A program made the translations under genes and the position numbers. From Anaerolineae bacterium (GTDB lineage Bacteria; Chloroflexota; Anaerolineae; 4572-78; J111): DNA of 64,000 bases. The notes below the pieces were generated by a model. It made no database searches. It was not told where the DNA came from and worked only from the letters and a program-made list of their open reading frames with translations. The stretch is taken from positions 124,001-188,000 of the forward strand of contig JAHDWA010000005.1 in the NCBI GenBank assembly GCA_023382535.1, in the 5' to 3' direction. Shown one piece after another: positions 37,668 through 46,958 of the stretch (its first letter is position 1; each line of letters begins with the position of its first letter).

Positions 37668-39467
37668 ATGAAAAAAATAATTGTCCGCATGCTCGGCTTG
37701 GTGGTGTTGTTTGCAGCAACAGCTATTCCGGCCTGGGCCGGTCAGGGGGTGGGCAGCAGCCCTTACATGGCCGAGCTGCTGGTCAGCGGTTTGAATACCG
37801 GCAATCTTAACCCCGGCCAGGAGTATTGGTACGCCTACAGCAGCCTCGATTTAGGCGATCCGGCCTACAATTCGATTGTGCTCAGTCTCAATTTTGAAGC
37901 CGAGGGCCGGGCTATCGCCGGCCGGGTTAATTTCCAGGTTTTCAACTTTGGGCAGGTAGACGCCTGGCTGAAAGATAACAGCGGTCCAATTGAGAACCTG
38001 GGCCTGGGGACTCCCGCCAGCGCCGATTTTGACGTGATTACCGGCGAGCGGCTGTGGTCTGGCCCGGTTGCGCCCGACCAGGTCTACTACGTGCGTATCT
38101 TCAACCTTTCGCCCAGCCCGGTGCGCTTCCGTTTGACGGCAGTGGGTCAAAAGAGCAGCCAAATTGATGTTTCTAGAGCGGTGGATCAGATTAATCCGAG
38201 TGTCGAGGACAAAGCAGCGGCGATTCCGGCAGCAATGAGCGTCTCGGCTGAAACTGAATTTTCAACCGTAGGACTTGAGCCGCTCCTGGCTTCGCCCGAT
38301 ATTTCGGCTGCTTTGCCCAAACTGCCGGATGACGCCTCTCCCACCCCGACCCATTGGCTGCTGGCGGCTCAGGCCATCAACGGACTGCCGCCCCAGGAAG
38401 CTGCTGCCTGGCTCATGTCGGCGGCCAAGTTGGGCTGGCTGCCGTTAGGCGACACGGCCCCGGCGTTGACGCCCTTTAATCCTTATGGCGACCAGCCGGT
38501 TACGTCGCGTGGAGGCGGTCAAGGCAGCGGTAGCAGTGGGGCGGGCGTGGTGGAAGAAGTTGTGGCAGTGCCGGTCAACCCCAACGAAGGCCAGAGCATC
38601 TATCCTAATCAGCCGTTAAAACTGCTGGCCGGAGCCAACACCGGCCGCCTGGGGCCAAACACGGAACACTGGTATACCTTTACCCCCGGCAAGGTGGACG
38701 GTAAGCTCATCGAAAATATGTCGTTGAGCATGTTCTTTACTCCCGGCGAGCCGAATATTGCCCGGCACGTTATTTTTGAGATGTTCACCGGCAGCCAGTA
38801 TCAAATTTGGGAGCGCGGCACACCCGACGATATGGAGCACTTTGGCGCCGGCTCGTGGGTTTCCCGGGATGGTGATTACATCACCGGCGAGCGGCTGTGG
38901 CATGGCACGGTGGTGGACGGCGACCAATATTTTGTCAAAATCACCAACGGTACCAAGCAGTGGATTGATTATCACCTCATTACCGGCGATATCGTCAACA
39001 CCGAACTGGGGCGGAAGTTTGCCACTGCCCGCCCCCTTGCCCCGGCAACCCCGACGGGCGACGATATCGGCTCGCCGCTGCCCATCGGCAAAGGGCACAA
39101 TCGGGGGCGTCTGGCGGCGGGCGAGGATATCTGGTTCAGTTTTGAGAACAAAAATTATGATCCAGATAAATTTGAGTTTCTGAATTACCTGATCGAACTC
39201 AACCACACGCCGGGAGCCGGCTATGTGACCAATTACGTCAATCTGGAAATCTACCCCTTCCAGGAGCAGCAAATCTGGCGGCGCGGCGATACGGACCAGA
39301 TTACTCCGCTCGGTGCGGGCAGCGACCTGAAGTATGATAAGGCGACCGGCACGCACACCTGGGTTTGGAACGGTCACCTGGTCTCCAACACGACCTATTT
39401 TATGCGGGTCCGCAACGACTCGGTTACGGATATAGATTACGATTTGTTTATCCAGCAGCGGCGGTGA
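37668..39467 (+). CDS. Exported protein with three similar beta domains
   Basis: 599 residues. ATG 37668 chosen for GGGAAGGGG upstream and a clean signal peptide (KKIIVRMLGLVVLFAATAIP, cleavage near AWA-GQ). Three units of about 130 residues share (P/A)LxLLxGxNTGRLxPxxExWYxF at their start and ITGERLWxGxVxxDxxYFVxI at their end: at ~25-165, 305-455 and 460-599. The pattern resembles PPC-like beta sandwiches of secreted proteins. The Gly/Ser linker ~280-300 joins the first to the second. It stands alone between two palindromic elements and has its own promoter. No enzyme motif. Confidence 0.75.
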   Translation: MKKIIVRMLGLVVLFAATAIPAWAGQGVGSSPYMAELLVSGLNTGNLNPGQEYWYAYSSLDLGDPAYNSIVLSLNFEAEGRAIAGRVNFQVFNFGQVDAWLKDNSGPIENLGLGTPASADFDVITGERLWSGPVAPDQVYYVRIFNLSPSPVRFRLTAVGQKSSQIDVSRAVDQINPSVEDKAAAIPAAMSVSAETEFSTVGLEPLLASPDISAALPKLPDDASPTPTHWLLAAQAINGLPPQEAAAWLMSAAKLGWLPLGDTAPALTPFNPYGDQPVTSRGGGQGSGSSGAGVVEEVVAVPVNPNEGQSIYPNQPLKLLAGANTGRLGPNTEHWYTFTPGKVDGKLIENMSLSMFFTPGEPNIARHVIFEMFTGSQYQIWERGTPDDMEHFGAGSWVSRDGDYITGERLWHGTVVDGDQYFVKITNGTKQWIDYHLITGDIVNTELGRKFATARPLAPATPTGDDIGSPLPIGKGHNRGRLAAGEDIWFSFENKNYDPDKFEFLNYLIELNHTPGAGYVTNYVNLEIYPFQEQQIWRRGDTDQITPLGAGSDLKYDKATGTHTWVWNGHLVSNTTYFMRVRNDSVTDIDYDLFIQQRR

Positions 39468-39506
39468 TAAATAATTCAGCCACTTTCCGTAAAAGCGTAA
39501 ATCTCT

Positions 39507-39600
39507 GTAACTGCTCAGACTAAAGGTGACTGTACCTGGTTAATTCTAAGCTTTGCTGTTCTCAATCGTCTTGCCGGAGAAAAGCGCCAGTCACCTGATA
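39507..39600. repeat. Palindromic element, right copy (inverted)
   Basis: GTAACTGCTCAGACTAAAGG to GCGCCAGTCACCTGATA, with inner GCTGTTCTCAATCGTCTTGCC. It is the reverse complement of the 37388-37492 copy with a few differences and a shorter T-run. Confidence 0.8.
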
Positions 39601-39629
39601 TAGTAATCTTAACCGTACCAAACAAGGTA

Positions 39630-39663
39630 AGAGCCATCCTAAAGTTCAGGATGGCTCTTTTTT
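39630..39663 (+). terminator. Rho-independent terminator
   Basis: GAGCCATCC / GGATGGCTC stem with a TAAAGTTCA loop, followed by TTTTTTAC. Works for the + strand exported-protein gene and lies just before the converging kinase gene. Confidence 0.85.
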
Positions 39664-39676
39664 ACTTCCGATTGGT

Positions 39677-40912
39677 TTATATTTTCCTTTTTTCGGGAGG
39701 AGGGCAATTAGTAGCGGGAACGGTGAATATCACCGTTGTGCCTTTTTTTTCTTCGCTCTCTATCCAAATCTGCCCGCCATTCTTTTTAACCATCTCCTGA
39801 CATAGAATCAGCCCCAGACCTGTCCCCGCTTCTTGGGCAGTGCCAGGGGTGGTATGATGGACATCAAGCTTGAAGAGTTTGGCAATATTTTCCGGGCTAA
39901 TACCCAAGCCGGTATCACTGACCTTGACCTCGACCCATTTTGCATCCGGCTGGTCTGGCGAAATACCGTTGTGATGGGCAGATAATGTTACCTGGCCCTC
40001 TGCCGGGGTAAATTTGAGTGCATTAGAGGTTAAATTGCGGATAATGGTGTCAATCATATAACTATCGGCGTAGGCAAAGAGTTCCTCTTCAATGGTATGA
40101 TTCAGCCGAATTTTCTTACTGAGAGCCGTTTCTTCCAGTAAGGCCACCGTTTTCTCAGCCAACTCATGCAAATCAACAGGGCCAGGATCATATTCTATCC
40201 GTTCTTGTTTCAGCCGGGACCAGGTTAACAGGTTTTCCAATAAATTGAAGGCGGTTCGGGCTGAGCGGTAAACACTCCGCGTCATGGCCTCAATATCCGC
40301 TTTGCTAAAACATTCTAGCCCCTCCAGCATCAGTTCCGTATTGCCCAATAAAACTTGAAACGGATTGCGCAAATCGTGCGAGATGATAGAAAAGAGCCTA
40401 TCTTTATCTCTATTGGCCTTTTGAAGAGCGATTTCGGCTTCCTGGCGCTGTTTAACTTCATTTTCCAGGGTTTCATTTTTGGCATGCAACTGGTTGACCA
40501 ATTTTTCAAGCTTGATTCTCTGATGGTAAAGATCAAGAAAAATCTGGATCTTGCTCAACAAAATTTCCGGGATAAAAGGCTTGCTCAGAAAATCAACTGC
40601 TCCAGCATCATATCCTTTACGATGATGATACTCATCTGAAAAAATAGCGCTCACAAAAATGATTGGTAGATTGGCCGTACTGGGATTACCCCGCAATAGT
40701 TCAACCAATTCGTAGCCATCCATCTCTGGCATTTGAACGTCCACAATGGCCAGGCAAAAATCGTGCTCCAGGGTTAAGCCCAGAGCGTCAAATCCGGATG
40801 TGGCATGGAAAATTTCAACATCCAACTTAACCAGCAGTTTTTCCAAAGCGTAAAGATTTTGGAGTTTGTCATCAACCGTCAGAATCTTGGGTTTTGACTG
40901 TGGTTCGTTCAT
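39677..40912 (-). CDS. Receiver-histidine kinase hybrid
   Basis: 411 residues. Receiver ~9-125 (ILTVDDKLQNLYALEKLL, AIVDVQMPEMDGYELVELL with the phosphoacceptor Asp, VDFLSKPF), a coiled coil ~128-165, then HisKA (FSIISHDLRNPFQVLLGNTE, His ~180) and HATPase_c (NLTSNALKFTPAEGQVTLSA, VSDTGLGISPENIAKLF, GTGLGLILCQEMVKKNGGQI). Cytoplasmic, no membrane segment. It follows the large hybrid kinase by 49 bases and could relay between its receivers and another output. No DNA-binding domain. Confidence 0.92.
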   Translation of the reverse strand: MNEPQSKPKILTVDDKLQNLYALEKLLVKLDVEIFHATSGFDALGLTLEHDFCLAIVDVQMPEMDGYELVELLRGNPSTANLPIIFVSAIFSDEYHHRKGYDAGAVDFLSKPFIPEILLSKIQIFLDLYHQRIKLEKLVNQLHAKNETLENEVKQRQEAEIALQKANRDKDRLFSIISHDLRNPFQVLLGNTELMLEGLECFSKADIEAMTRSVYRSARTAFNLLENLLTWSRLKQERIEYDPGPVDLHELAEKTVALLEETALSKKIRLNHTIEEELFAYADSYMIDTIIRNLTSNALKFTPAEGQVTLSAHHNGISPDQPDAKWVEVKVSDTGLGISPENIAKLFKLDVHHTTPGTAQEAGTGLGLILCQEMVKKNGGQIWIESEEKKGTTVIFTVPATNCPPPEKRKI

Positions 40913-40961
40913 GGGGCATCTCTGGGCTAGAAGTCAGATCAAACTTGCCTTTTTATAAGCT

Positions 40962-43900
40962 CTACTTATAAAGCCAGACCTGTAACATAGAAAACAGACG
41001 GTCCACCTCAATGGGTTTGGATAAATAATCATTGGCCCCGGCAGCCAGACATTGTTCCCGGTCACCTTTCATGGCTTTTGCGGTCAGAGCCAGAATGGGT
41101 AACGTTTTGAACTGCTGCTGGGCGCGGATATGCCGGGTCGTTTCATAGCCATCCATAACCGGCATCATAATATCCATCAAAACCAAATCAACTGGCTCCT
41201 GGGCCAGTAAATCCAGCGCTTTTTGGCCATTCTGCGCAATGCGGACAATCAACCCCTTATCAGACAACAGCTTGGCTAGGGCGAATGAATTGCGCATGTC
41301 ATCATCTACAATCAAAACCTTTTTGTTTTTGAACAGTTCCTCTTTGTTGTATAACTGCCGGATGGTTTGCTGTTTATCTTCAGACATATCGGCTACCACC
41401 CGATGAAGAAAGAGTGCCGTTTCGTCCAGCAACCGTTCCGGCGATTTCACCCCCTTGACGATGACGCTATCGGCGTATTTCATCAATTCAAGATTTTCTT
41501 CGAGGGTCAGCTCCCGGCCGGTATAAACAATGACCGGGCACTTAGAGGCAGCCATATGGCCGTTCATCCGGCTGAGCACTTCAAAACCACTCATGTCGGG
41601 CAGGCTCAAATCTAAGATCATACAGTCAAAAGTCCGTGTCTTTAACAGGTCAAGGGCAGTTTGGCCCCGGTCAGCCTCACTAATTTGCACATCGCTGCCA
41701 CCCAACAGCTTCTTAATGCTGTGCCGGGAGTTGGCGTCGTCTTCAACTAACAGCAGCGATTTAATATCTTTGGTCATGAACTGCTCAATTTTTTGGAATG
41801 ACTCAGCCAGTTGTTCCCGGCTGACCGGCTTGGTCAGATAACCCAAGGCCCCTTTACGATAAGCATCCAGTACCTCTTCATCTACCGACATGATATGCAC
41901 CGGAATGTGCCGGGTGAGAGGATTACTTTTTAATACTTGCAATACTTCCCAGCCGCTGATGTCGGGCAGGTTGAGGTCCAGAATAATAGCCTCTGGAGTA
42001 TGGTTTTTGACCAGGGCCAGCCCGGCGCTGCCCTCTGCGGCCACCAGACACTTGAAGCCCTTTTTGTGGGCAAAATCGTAGATAATTTTGGCAAACTTGA
42101 AGTCATCCTCGATGACCAGCAGAATTTTGTCGCCCGCTTTCAAGCCGGCCCGATCATCGGCGAAAGCGGATTGAGCTGCCGGAGTGAGGGCAGGCTGGGT
42201 AGAAACGAGTTTGGGCTTGTGCCCATTGGTCCCTTCTGGCTCTGCTGGCTGTACTTTTGGCTTCAGAGTTGGCTCATCTGCCTTTTTCTCAATCGGCAAA
42301 TATAAAGTAAAGGTACTGCCCTGGCCCCGTTCACTTTCAACATTGATTTGCCCACCCAGTTTGTTAGCTAACTCTCTGGAAATAGACAGGCCCAGGCCCG
42401 TACCGCCATACTGGCGGCTGGTGCTGCCGTCAGCCTGCTGGAAAGCTTCAAAGATAATCTTTTGTTGATCCGGCGTCATGCCGATACCTGTATCAACGAT
42501 GCTGATGGCAATAGTCCGGCTGGGGTCCAGCCCGCTGCGGGATAAGTTTACGGTAGCTTCTGGACGATAAACGTTGAAGCTGACGCTGCCGGCCGAGGTG
42601 AATTTGAAAGCATTGGAGAGCAGATTTTTTACAATTTGCTTGATCCGTTGGGCATCGGTTTCAATGGTCGCCGGTAGGTTATCAGCCAGGTTGAGGTGCA
42701 GGTCAAGCCCTTTTTCTTTGGCGATGTGGGCAAATTGTGTCTGAACCATGCTGACCAGGTCGGTTAAAGGCAGCGGTTCAAAGTGAAAAACCATCTGACC
42801 GGATTCTACTTTGGATAGGTCAAGAATATCGTTGATCAGATTCAGTAAATCATTCCCGCCGCCGTAGATAATTTTAGCCGATTCAACCTGTTCCTTGGTG
42901 AGATTCCCTTCTTCATTATCAGCTAAGATGCGAGCCAGGATGAGCAGGCTGTTCAAGGGGGTGCGCAGTTCGTGGGACATATTGGCCAGAAACTCGGATT
43001 TATATTTGCTGGCCAGGGCTAATTCTTCGGCTTTCTGTTCAAGCTCCTGCTGGGCCGTTTTTAATTCCTGATTCTGCTGATCCAGAACGGCTTGTTTGTC
43101 TCGCAAAGACCGGCTGTTTTCTTCTAATGCCGCCGCTTGCTCCTCTAGCTGGGCATTGGTGGTTTCAAGTTCCGATTGTTGTTCTCGTAATCTGGCCTCT
43201 GAGGCCCGCAGACTCTCTGCTTGGTTTTCCAGTTCCTCATTGGCTACCCGTAATTCCTCACCCTGAGCCTGCAACTCTTCGGCCTGCTCCTGGGTGCGGG
43301 TCAACAATTCATTGATACGGGTGCGGGTCTGGACCGTATTAAAGGCAATCGCGATGTTGTCCAGCGCCGTTTGGATAAATTCATACTGGGTCTGGCTAAA
43401 TTCGCTCAACGTGCCCATTTCGACGGCCCCAATCACCCGATCATTGTACATAAAGGGGAAGACCATAATGTTTTTGGGAGCCGTCTCGCCCAAACCTGAC
43501 CGAATGGTGATGTAGTCGTTGGGGACATCGGTGATGAACATGGGACGTTTTTCCAGCGCGGCCTGTCCCACTAGCCCTTCCCCAAATTTAAAGGTGGCCG
43601 GCTTTTTACTGCTATAGGCATAGCTGCCAATCAGGTCCAAAGTGTGATCCTCAGCCACATACAGAGCACCAATCTGAGCCTGAAGGTAGCTGCATATCTG
43701 TTGAAGAACACCGTTGGCCAGAGTCGAAATATCCTGCTCGCCCCGCATTTTGTCGTTCAATTGGGCCTGGCCGGTGGTTTGCCAGATCTGCCCTTCTAAA
43801 GTTTTGTTGGCAAGTTCGGTTTCTTCTCTGGCCTGGTCGGCTTTTTCTTTGGCCAATTCGGCTTCTTTTCTGGCCTGGGTTGTTTGTTCAAATAAGCGGG

Positions 43901-45536
43901 CATTGGCAATCGCAATGGCCACTTGATTAGTCAATGACCGCAGCAAGTTAGCATCGCTTTCGTCCAGGCCGCCGATCTCATCCTCCTGCACATCGAGAAC
44001 GCCGACCACCTGCCCTTCCACGATAATCGGGATGGCCATCTCGGCGCAAGTATCAGGCAACAGGGGATTAGACAACCAATCCTCGGCCTGACCCACATTA
44101 CCAACCATGATAACTTCGCCGGTTTGGGCGGCGCGGGCCACCAGGCTGGTTGGCGTGCTCAAAGAAATGGTGTGACCCTGGGCTTTCATTGTTGCGCCGG
44201 CCTCACCGGTCCCGGCGCGCATAATCAGCGTGCGTTGACCTTCATCATTCGCATCATCTTCAGCCAGGATATAGGTCTGAACATGGTAGTAATCAAAGCT
44301 GTCTTTGATTTGATTGACCACCTCTACCAATAACTCTTCCAGGTTGAGGACAGCATTGAAGCGTCCGCTCAGTTTGGCGACGATTTTCAAACGTTGGGTG
44401 TAGCTTTCTAAGCCTGCCAAAGTGTGTCGCAATTGCGCTGCCATCTCATTGAAAGTGGCGGCTAGCTGGCCGATCTCGTCCCGGCTGTTTGTGTCAGGCA
44501 CAACTACGTCCAACTGTCCGGCTTTGATCTGTTCTGCACGGGCCACCAGGGCGGCGATGGGGCGAACGATAAAGTTACGTCCCAGGCCAAGTGCGCTCAC
44601 GCTGCCCAGCAAAGCCAGCACCCCGACCGCAATCAAATCGGTAGTCACTAATTGGTCACGGAGATGGGTTGTCGCCGCTGTTGAGGCGGCCAGGCCGAAT
44701 ACGGCCGCCATTTCATTGCCGATTCCCAGGGGCGCATAAATCACGCGATAGGTTTCACCCTGGATGCCGACCTGACCCCGCGTGATTTGTCCCTGTGCTG
44801 CTTGAGTCCACAGCGAGAGATCTATCTCAAAGGCGTTGTTAAGATCAGATTGGGCGTCGGTGGTGGAGATGGCGCTGAGATTGCCTTGGGCGTCAAACAG
44901 CGCCAGCAAGGGGTCCGTCCGCTCAAAGTTCAAGGTAAACAGGGCGGCGTTATCCAACAAACGACCGATGGATAACGCACCCACTACCTGGCCAGCCGAT
45001 GTTTTAAGGGGCCGGACAACCACCAGCAACCAACCCTGCGCCGTCGGCACTAACTTTGTTGCCTCGATTTGGATAAGCCCCAGCCGGTTAAACCGATCCA
45101 GTTCAGGAGGCACGGCTCCTACTTCAAAGTTTCCTTTCACGCCCAGCGTTCGACCGTCAACATCCATGACTTGCACATAGCTCAAATCTGCTGAACGAAC
45201 AGTGGTGGCCAGCAGCAGGCCCTTCACCACCGCCTCGTCGCCCCGTTGGGCGGCGTCGAGCAAGGCTGGGTCACTCACCAACCGGGCCGCGCTGATTAAG
45301 AGGTTGGCCTCAAGTTGGGTGAATTGCTGTCTGATGACTCTCTCTTCCTGCTGCAACCGGGTAGCGACGGTATCGGCTTCCAGCCGGTTCAGGCCGGTAA
45401 TGGTCAGCGCCAGTGTCGCGGCGAGTGTAAGCCCGAGAGGGACCAGCGTGAGCAGTAACAACTTACCGGCTATGGGTAAGTTCTTTAGGATGCCAAGCAA
45501 CTCCCCAGGGAAGGTCGGTAAATGTTGTTTACTCAT
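40962..45536 (-). CDS. Large multi-domain hybrid histidine kinase (sensor, GAFs, HisKA, three receivers)
   Basis: 1524 residues. Order: membrane helix ~23-48, extracytoplasmic sensor (Cache-like) to ~290, second helix ~298-320, HAMP (RPIAALVARAEQIKAGQLDV), GAF 1 (~385-545), GAF 2 (~600-740), long coiled coil (~760-855), HisKA with YKSEFLANMSHELRTPLNSL, HATPase_c (NLLSNAFKFTSAG, VDTGIGMTPDQQ, GTGLGLSISRELANKL), then three receivers (ILLVIEDDFKFAKIIYDFAH; SLLLVEDDANSRHSIKKLLG; VLIVDDDMRNSFALAKLLSD), each with its Asp. The PstS-like lipoprotein gene 26 bases upstream probably supplies an extracytoplasmic ligand sensor. Outputs must pass through other response regulators. Confidence 0.92.
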   Translation of the reverse strand: MSKQHLPTFPGELLGILKNLPIAGKLLLLTLVPLGLTLAATLALTITGLNRLEADTVATRLQQEERVIRQQFTQLEANLLISAARLVSDPALLDAAQRGDEAVVKGLLLATTVRSADLSYVQVMDVDGRTLGVKGNFEVGAVPPELDRFNRLGLIQIEATKLVPTAQGWLLVVVRPLKTSAGQVVGALSIGRLLDNAALFTLNFERTDPLLALFDAQGNLSAISTTDAQSDLNNAFEIDLSLWTQAAQGQITRGQVGIQGETYRVIYAPLGIGNEMAAVFGLAASTAATTHLRDQLVTTDLIAVGVLALLGSVSALGLGRNFIVRPIAALVARAEQIKAGQLDVVVPDTNSRDEIGQLAATFNEMAAQLRHTLAGLESYTQRLKIVAKLSGRFNAVLNLEELLVEVVNQIKDSFDYYHVQTYILAEDDANDEGQRTLIMRAGTGEAGATMKAQGHTISLSTPTSLVARAAQTGEVIMVGNVGQAEDWLSNPLLPDTCAEMAIPIIVEGQVVGVLDVQEDEIGGLDESDANLLRSLTNQVAIAIANARLFEQTTQARKEAELAKEKADQAREETELANKTLEGQIWQTTGQAQLNDKMRGEQDISTLANGVLQQICSYLQAQIGALYVAEDHTLDLIGSYAYSSKKPATFKFGEGLVGQAALEKRPMFITDVPNDYITIRSGLGETAPKNIMVFPFMYNDRVIGAVEMGTLSEFSQTQYEFIQTALDNIAIAFNTVQTRTRINELLTRTQEQAEELQAQGEELRVANEELENQAESLRASEARLREQQSELETTNAQLEEQAAALEENSRSLRDKQAVLDQQNQELKTAQQELEQKAEELALASKYKSEFLANMSHELRTPLNSLLILARILADNEEGNLTKEQVESAKIIYGGGNDLLNLINDILDLSKVESGQMVFHFEPLPLTDLVSMVQTQFAHIAKEKGLDLHLNLADNLPATIETDAQRIKQIVKNLLSNAFKFTSAGSVSFNVYRPEATVNLSRSGLDPSRTIAISIVDTGIGMTPDQQKIIFEAFQQADGSTSRQYGGTGLGLSISRELANKLGGQINVESERGQGSTFTLYLPIEKKADEPTLKPKVQPAEPEGTNGHKPKLVSTQPALTPAAQSAFADDRAGLKAGDKILLVIEDDFKFAKIIYDFAHKKGFKCLVAAEGSAGLALVKNHTPEAIILDLNLPDISGWEVLQVLKSNPLTRHIPVHIMSVDEEVLDAYRKGALGYLTKPVSREQLAESFQKIEQFMTKDIKSLLLVEDDANSRHSIKKLLGGSDVQISEADRGQTALDLLKTRTFDCMILDLSLPDMSGFEVLSRMNGHMAASKCPVIVYTGRELTLEENLELMKYADSVIVKGVKSPERLLDETALFLHRVVADMSEDKQQTIRQLYNKEELFKNKKVLIVDDDMRNSFALAKLLSDKGLIVRIAQNGQKALDLLAQEPVDLVLMDIMMPVMDGYETTRHIRAQQQFKTLPILALTAKAMKGDREQCLAAGANDYLSKPIEVDRLFSMLQVWLYK

Positions 45537-45562
45537 ACAGGTACCCTCTCGTCGCTGTCTGG

Positions 45563-46417
45563 TTACTTGTCCAGGGTAATGCCTTGCTCTGTTAACAATG
45601 TTCGAGCTTCAGGGCTGGTGATAAAATCGAGAAACGGCTGTACCTTGGCGGCATTGGCTGGCAGATAAGCCACCCCCACCGGGCGAGTATAAGGGTAGTC
45701 CCCGTTGAGATCCGCTGGCTCCTGACCATCAATCGCCACAGGGTTGACTTTCAGATTCCCCAAGCGGATACCCCCATAGGCCAGATAGGCAATCGCATGG
45801 GTCGTACTCGCCAGTGCAGATTTCAAATCATCTTCACTGGTAAAGACCACCGCCCCGGCCGTAAAGGCCGCCTCTCCAAAAAGCCCTTGACGTAAAATTT
45901 TTGTGTTGGTTTCTTCTTCATCCCGGACCAGGACGCTGATGGTAGCATCCGGGCCGCCGACCTCCGACCAGTCCTTGATTTTCCCCAGGAAGATATCCTT
46001 CACCTGTTGGCTCGTCAGGCCGTTGATAGAGAGATCAGGACTCGTGGCCACCACGACTTTTTCGGTGCCAAAATGGAGATAGACGATCCCATCGGCCAAT
46101 TCTGAGTCTTTGGGCGGACGCGACATGGTCCCCAAGTCAAGCTGCTCTGCTAACACGCCTTTAACGCCCCCACTGGAGCCTGCGCCGGACAGGAATTCGA
46201 AGGCCAGGTCATTATGTTGGCGGTTATAGGCCTCGGCCAGATACTTTAGTATGGCGGTCGTGCCGCCCGAGCCTGAGACCGTCAAAGTCGTCTGGGGGAC
46301 AACGATGGGCGTGGGCCTGGTCTGAGCCGCTGCATTATTGCAGGCAGCCAGCGTTACTACTACCAGGGTGATGAATAGACCCATCAGAAATGCGGGTTTT
46401 TGTGGTGCAAGTTTCAT
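45563..46417 (-). CDS. PstS-like substrate-binding lipoprotein
   Basis: 284 residues. Signal with lipobox VVVTLAAC. Core: TLTVSGSGGTTAILKYLAEA, DLAFEFLSGAGSSGGVKGVL, DLGTMSRPPKDSEL, LTSQQVKDIFLGKIKDWSEV, VLVRDEEETNTKILRQGLFG, AIAYLAYGG and YTRPVGVAYLPA, the phosphate-type type-2 periplasmic fold with SGSGGT and the SSGG ligand loops. There are no pst transport genes next to it; instead two kinases follow, so it may be a sensor-linked binding protein. Confidence 0.85.
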   Translation of the reverse strand: MKLAPQKPAFLMGLFITLVVVTLAACNNAAAQTRPTPIVVPQTTLTVSGSGGTTAILKYLAEAYNRQHNDLAFEFLSGAGSSGGVKGVLAEQLDLGTMSRPPKDSELADGIVYLHFGTEKVVVATSPDLSINGLTSQQVKDIFLGKIKDWSEVGGPDATISVLVRDEEETNTKILRQGLFGEAAFTAGAVVFTSEDDLKSALASTTHAIAYLAYGGIRLGNLKVNPVAIDGQEPADLNGDYPYTRPVGVAYLPANAAKVQPFLDFITSPEARTLLTEQGITLDK

Positions 46418-46958
46418 TTTGCTGTTCCTTTCTGAACAAATGATATAAGGTTTTGGGTTTTGGATTGGTTTTCTGGGGGGTCAGGATTGGAATTTCTGAT
46501 TGCATAGGTCTTATTTATTGACAGGTGCGTTGAGTATTTACTCCCCTACAGCCTGAGCCAGGTGAGCCTGTTTGGGAGGGATGACCATTTTGATAATACT
46601 GGTAAGGTACGTCACTGATAACCCTTTTACTTAACTTCCTATATGAGTGAAGTTATTCTCATTATAAAAGAAAATGTTTCATTCTTCTGTTAGGGTTGTG
46701 TTTGGATTGTGTTGGAATTCACATAGAGTTTAGTCCAATTGTGGCTTGCTCCGGGGTGGTGTTAATACAATCGTAATAATTCTCCTCTAAAGTCTGAAAT
46801 AGACAGGGGCACAACTGCCCAAGAACGGCCTTTCGGCTATCTGCTTTCGCTGGATTGCCAAATCCGGCGGTTGTGGCGTGGATTTGGCAATCCTCGCCCA
46901 GCGAAGTGGTCGAGACAGAAGTGATAACCAGCCCGGCTCAAAAAGAAAGGAGAATGTT
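46418..46958. other. Divergent intergenic region (541 bp)
   Basis: Between the PstS-like gene (leftward) and the thioredoxin lipoprotein (rightward). AT-rich middle with GGTTGTGTTTGGATTGTG direct TTGTGTT repeats near 46690-46715, a GGGCACAACTGCCC hairpin near 46807, and a perfect 14-bp inverted repeat (see next entry). No gene recognised. Confidence 0.5.
46852..46893. repeat. 14-bp perfect inverted repeat upstream of the thioredoxin gene
   Basis: GGATTGCCAAATCC and GGATTTGGCAATCC separated by 14 bases, with partly pairing flanks (CTTTCGCT...AGCGAAG). It could be an operator or attenuator stem. Confidence 0.65.
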
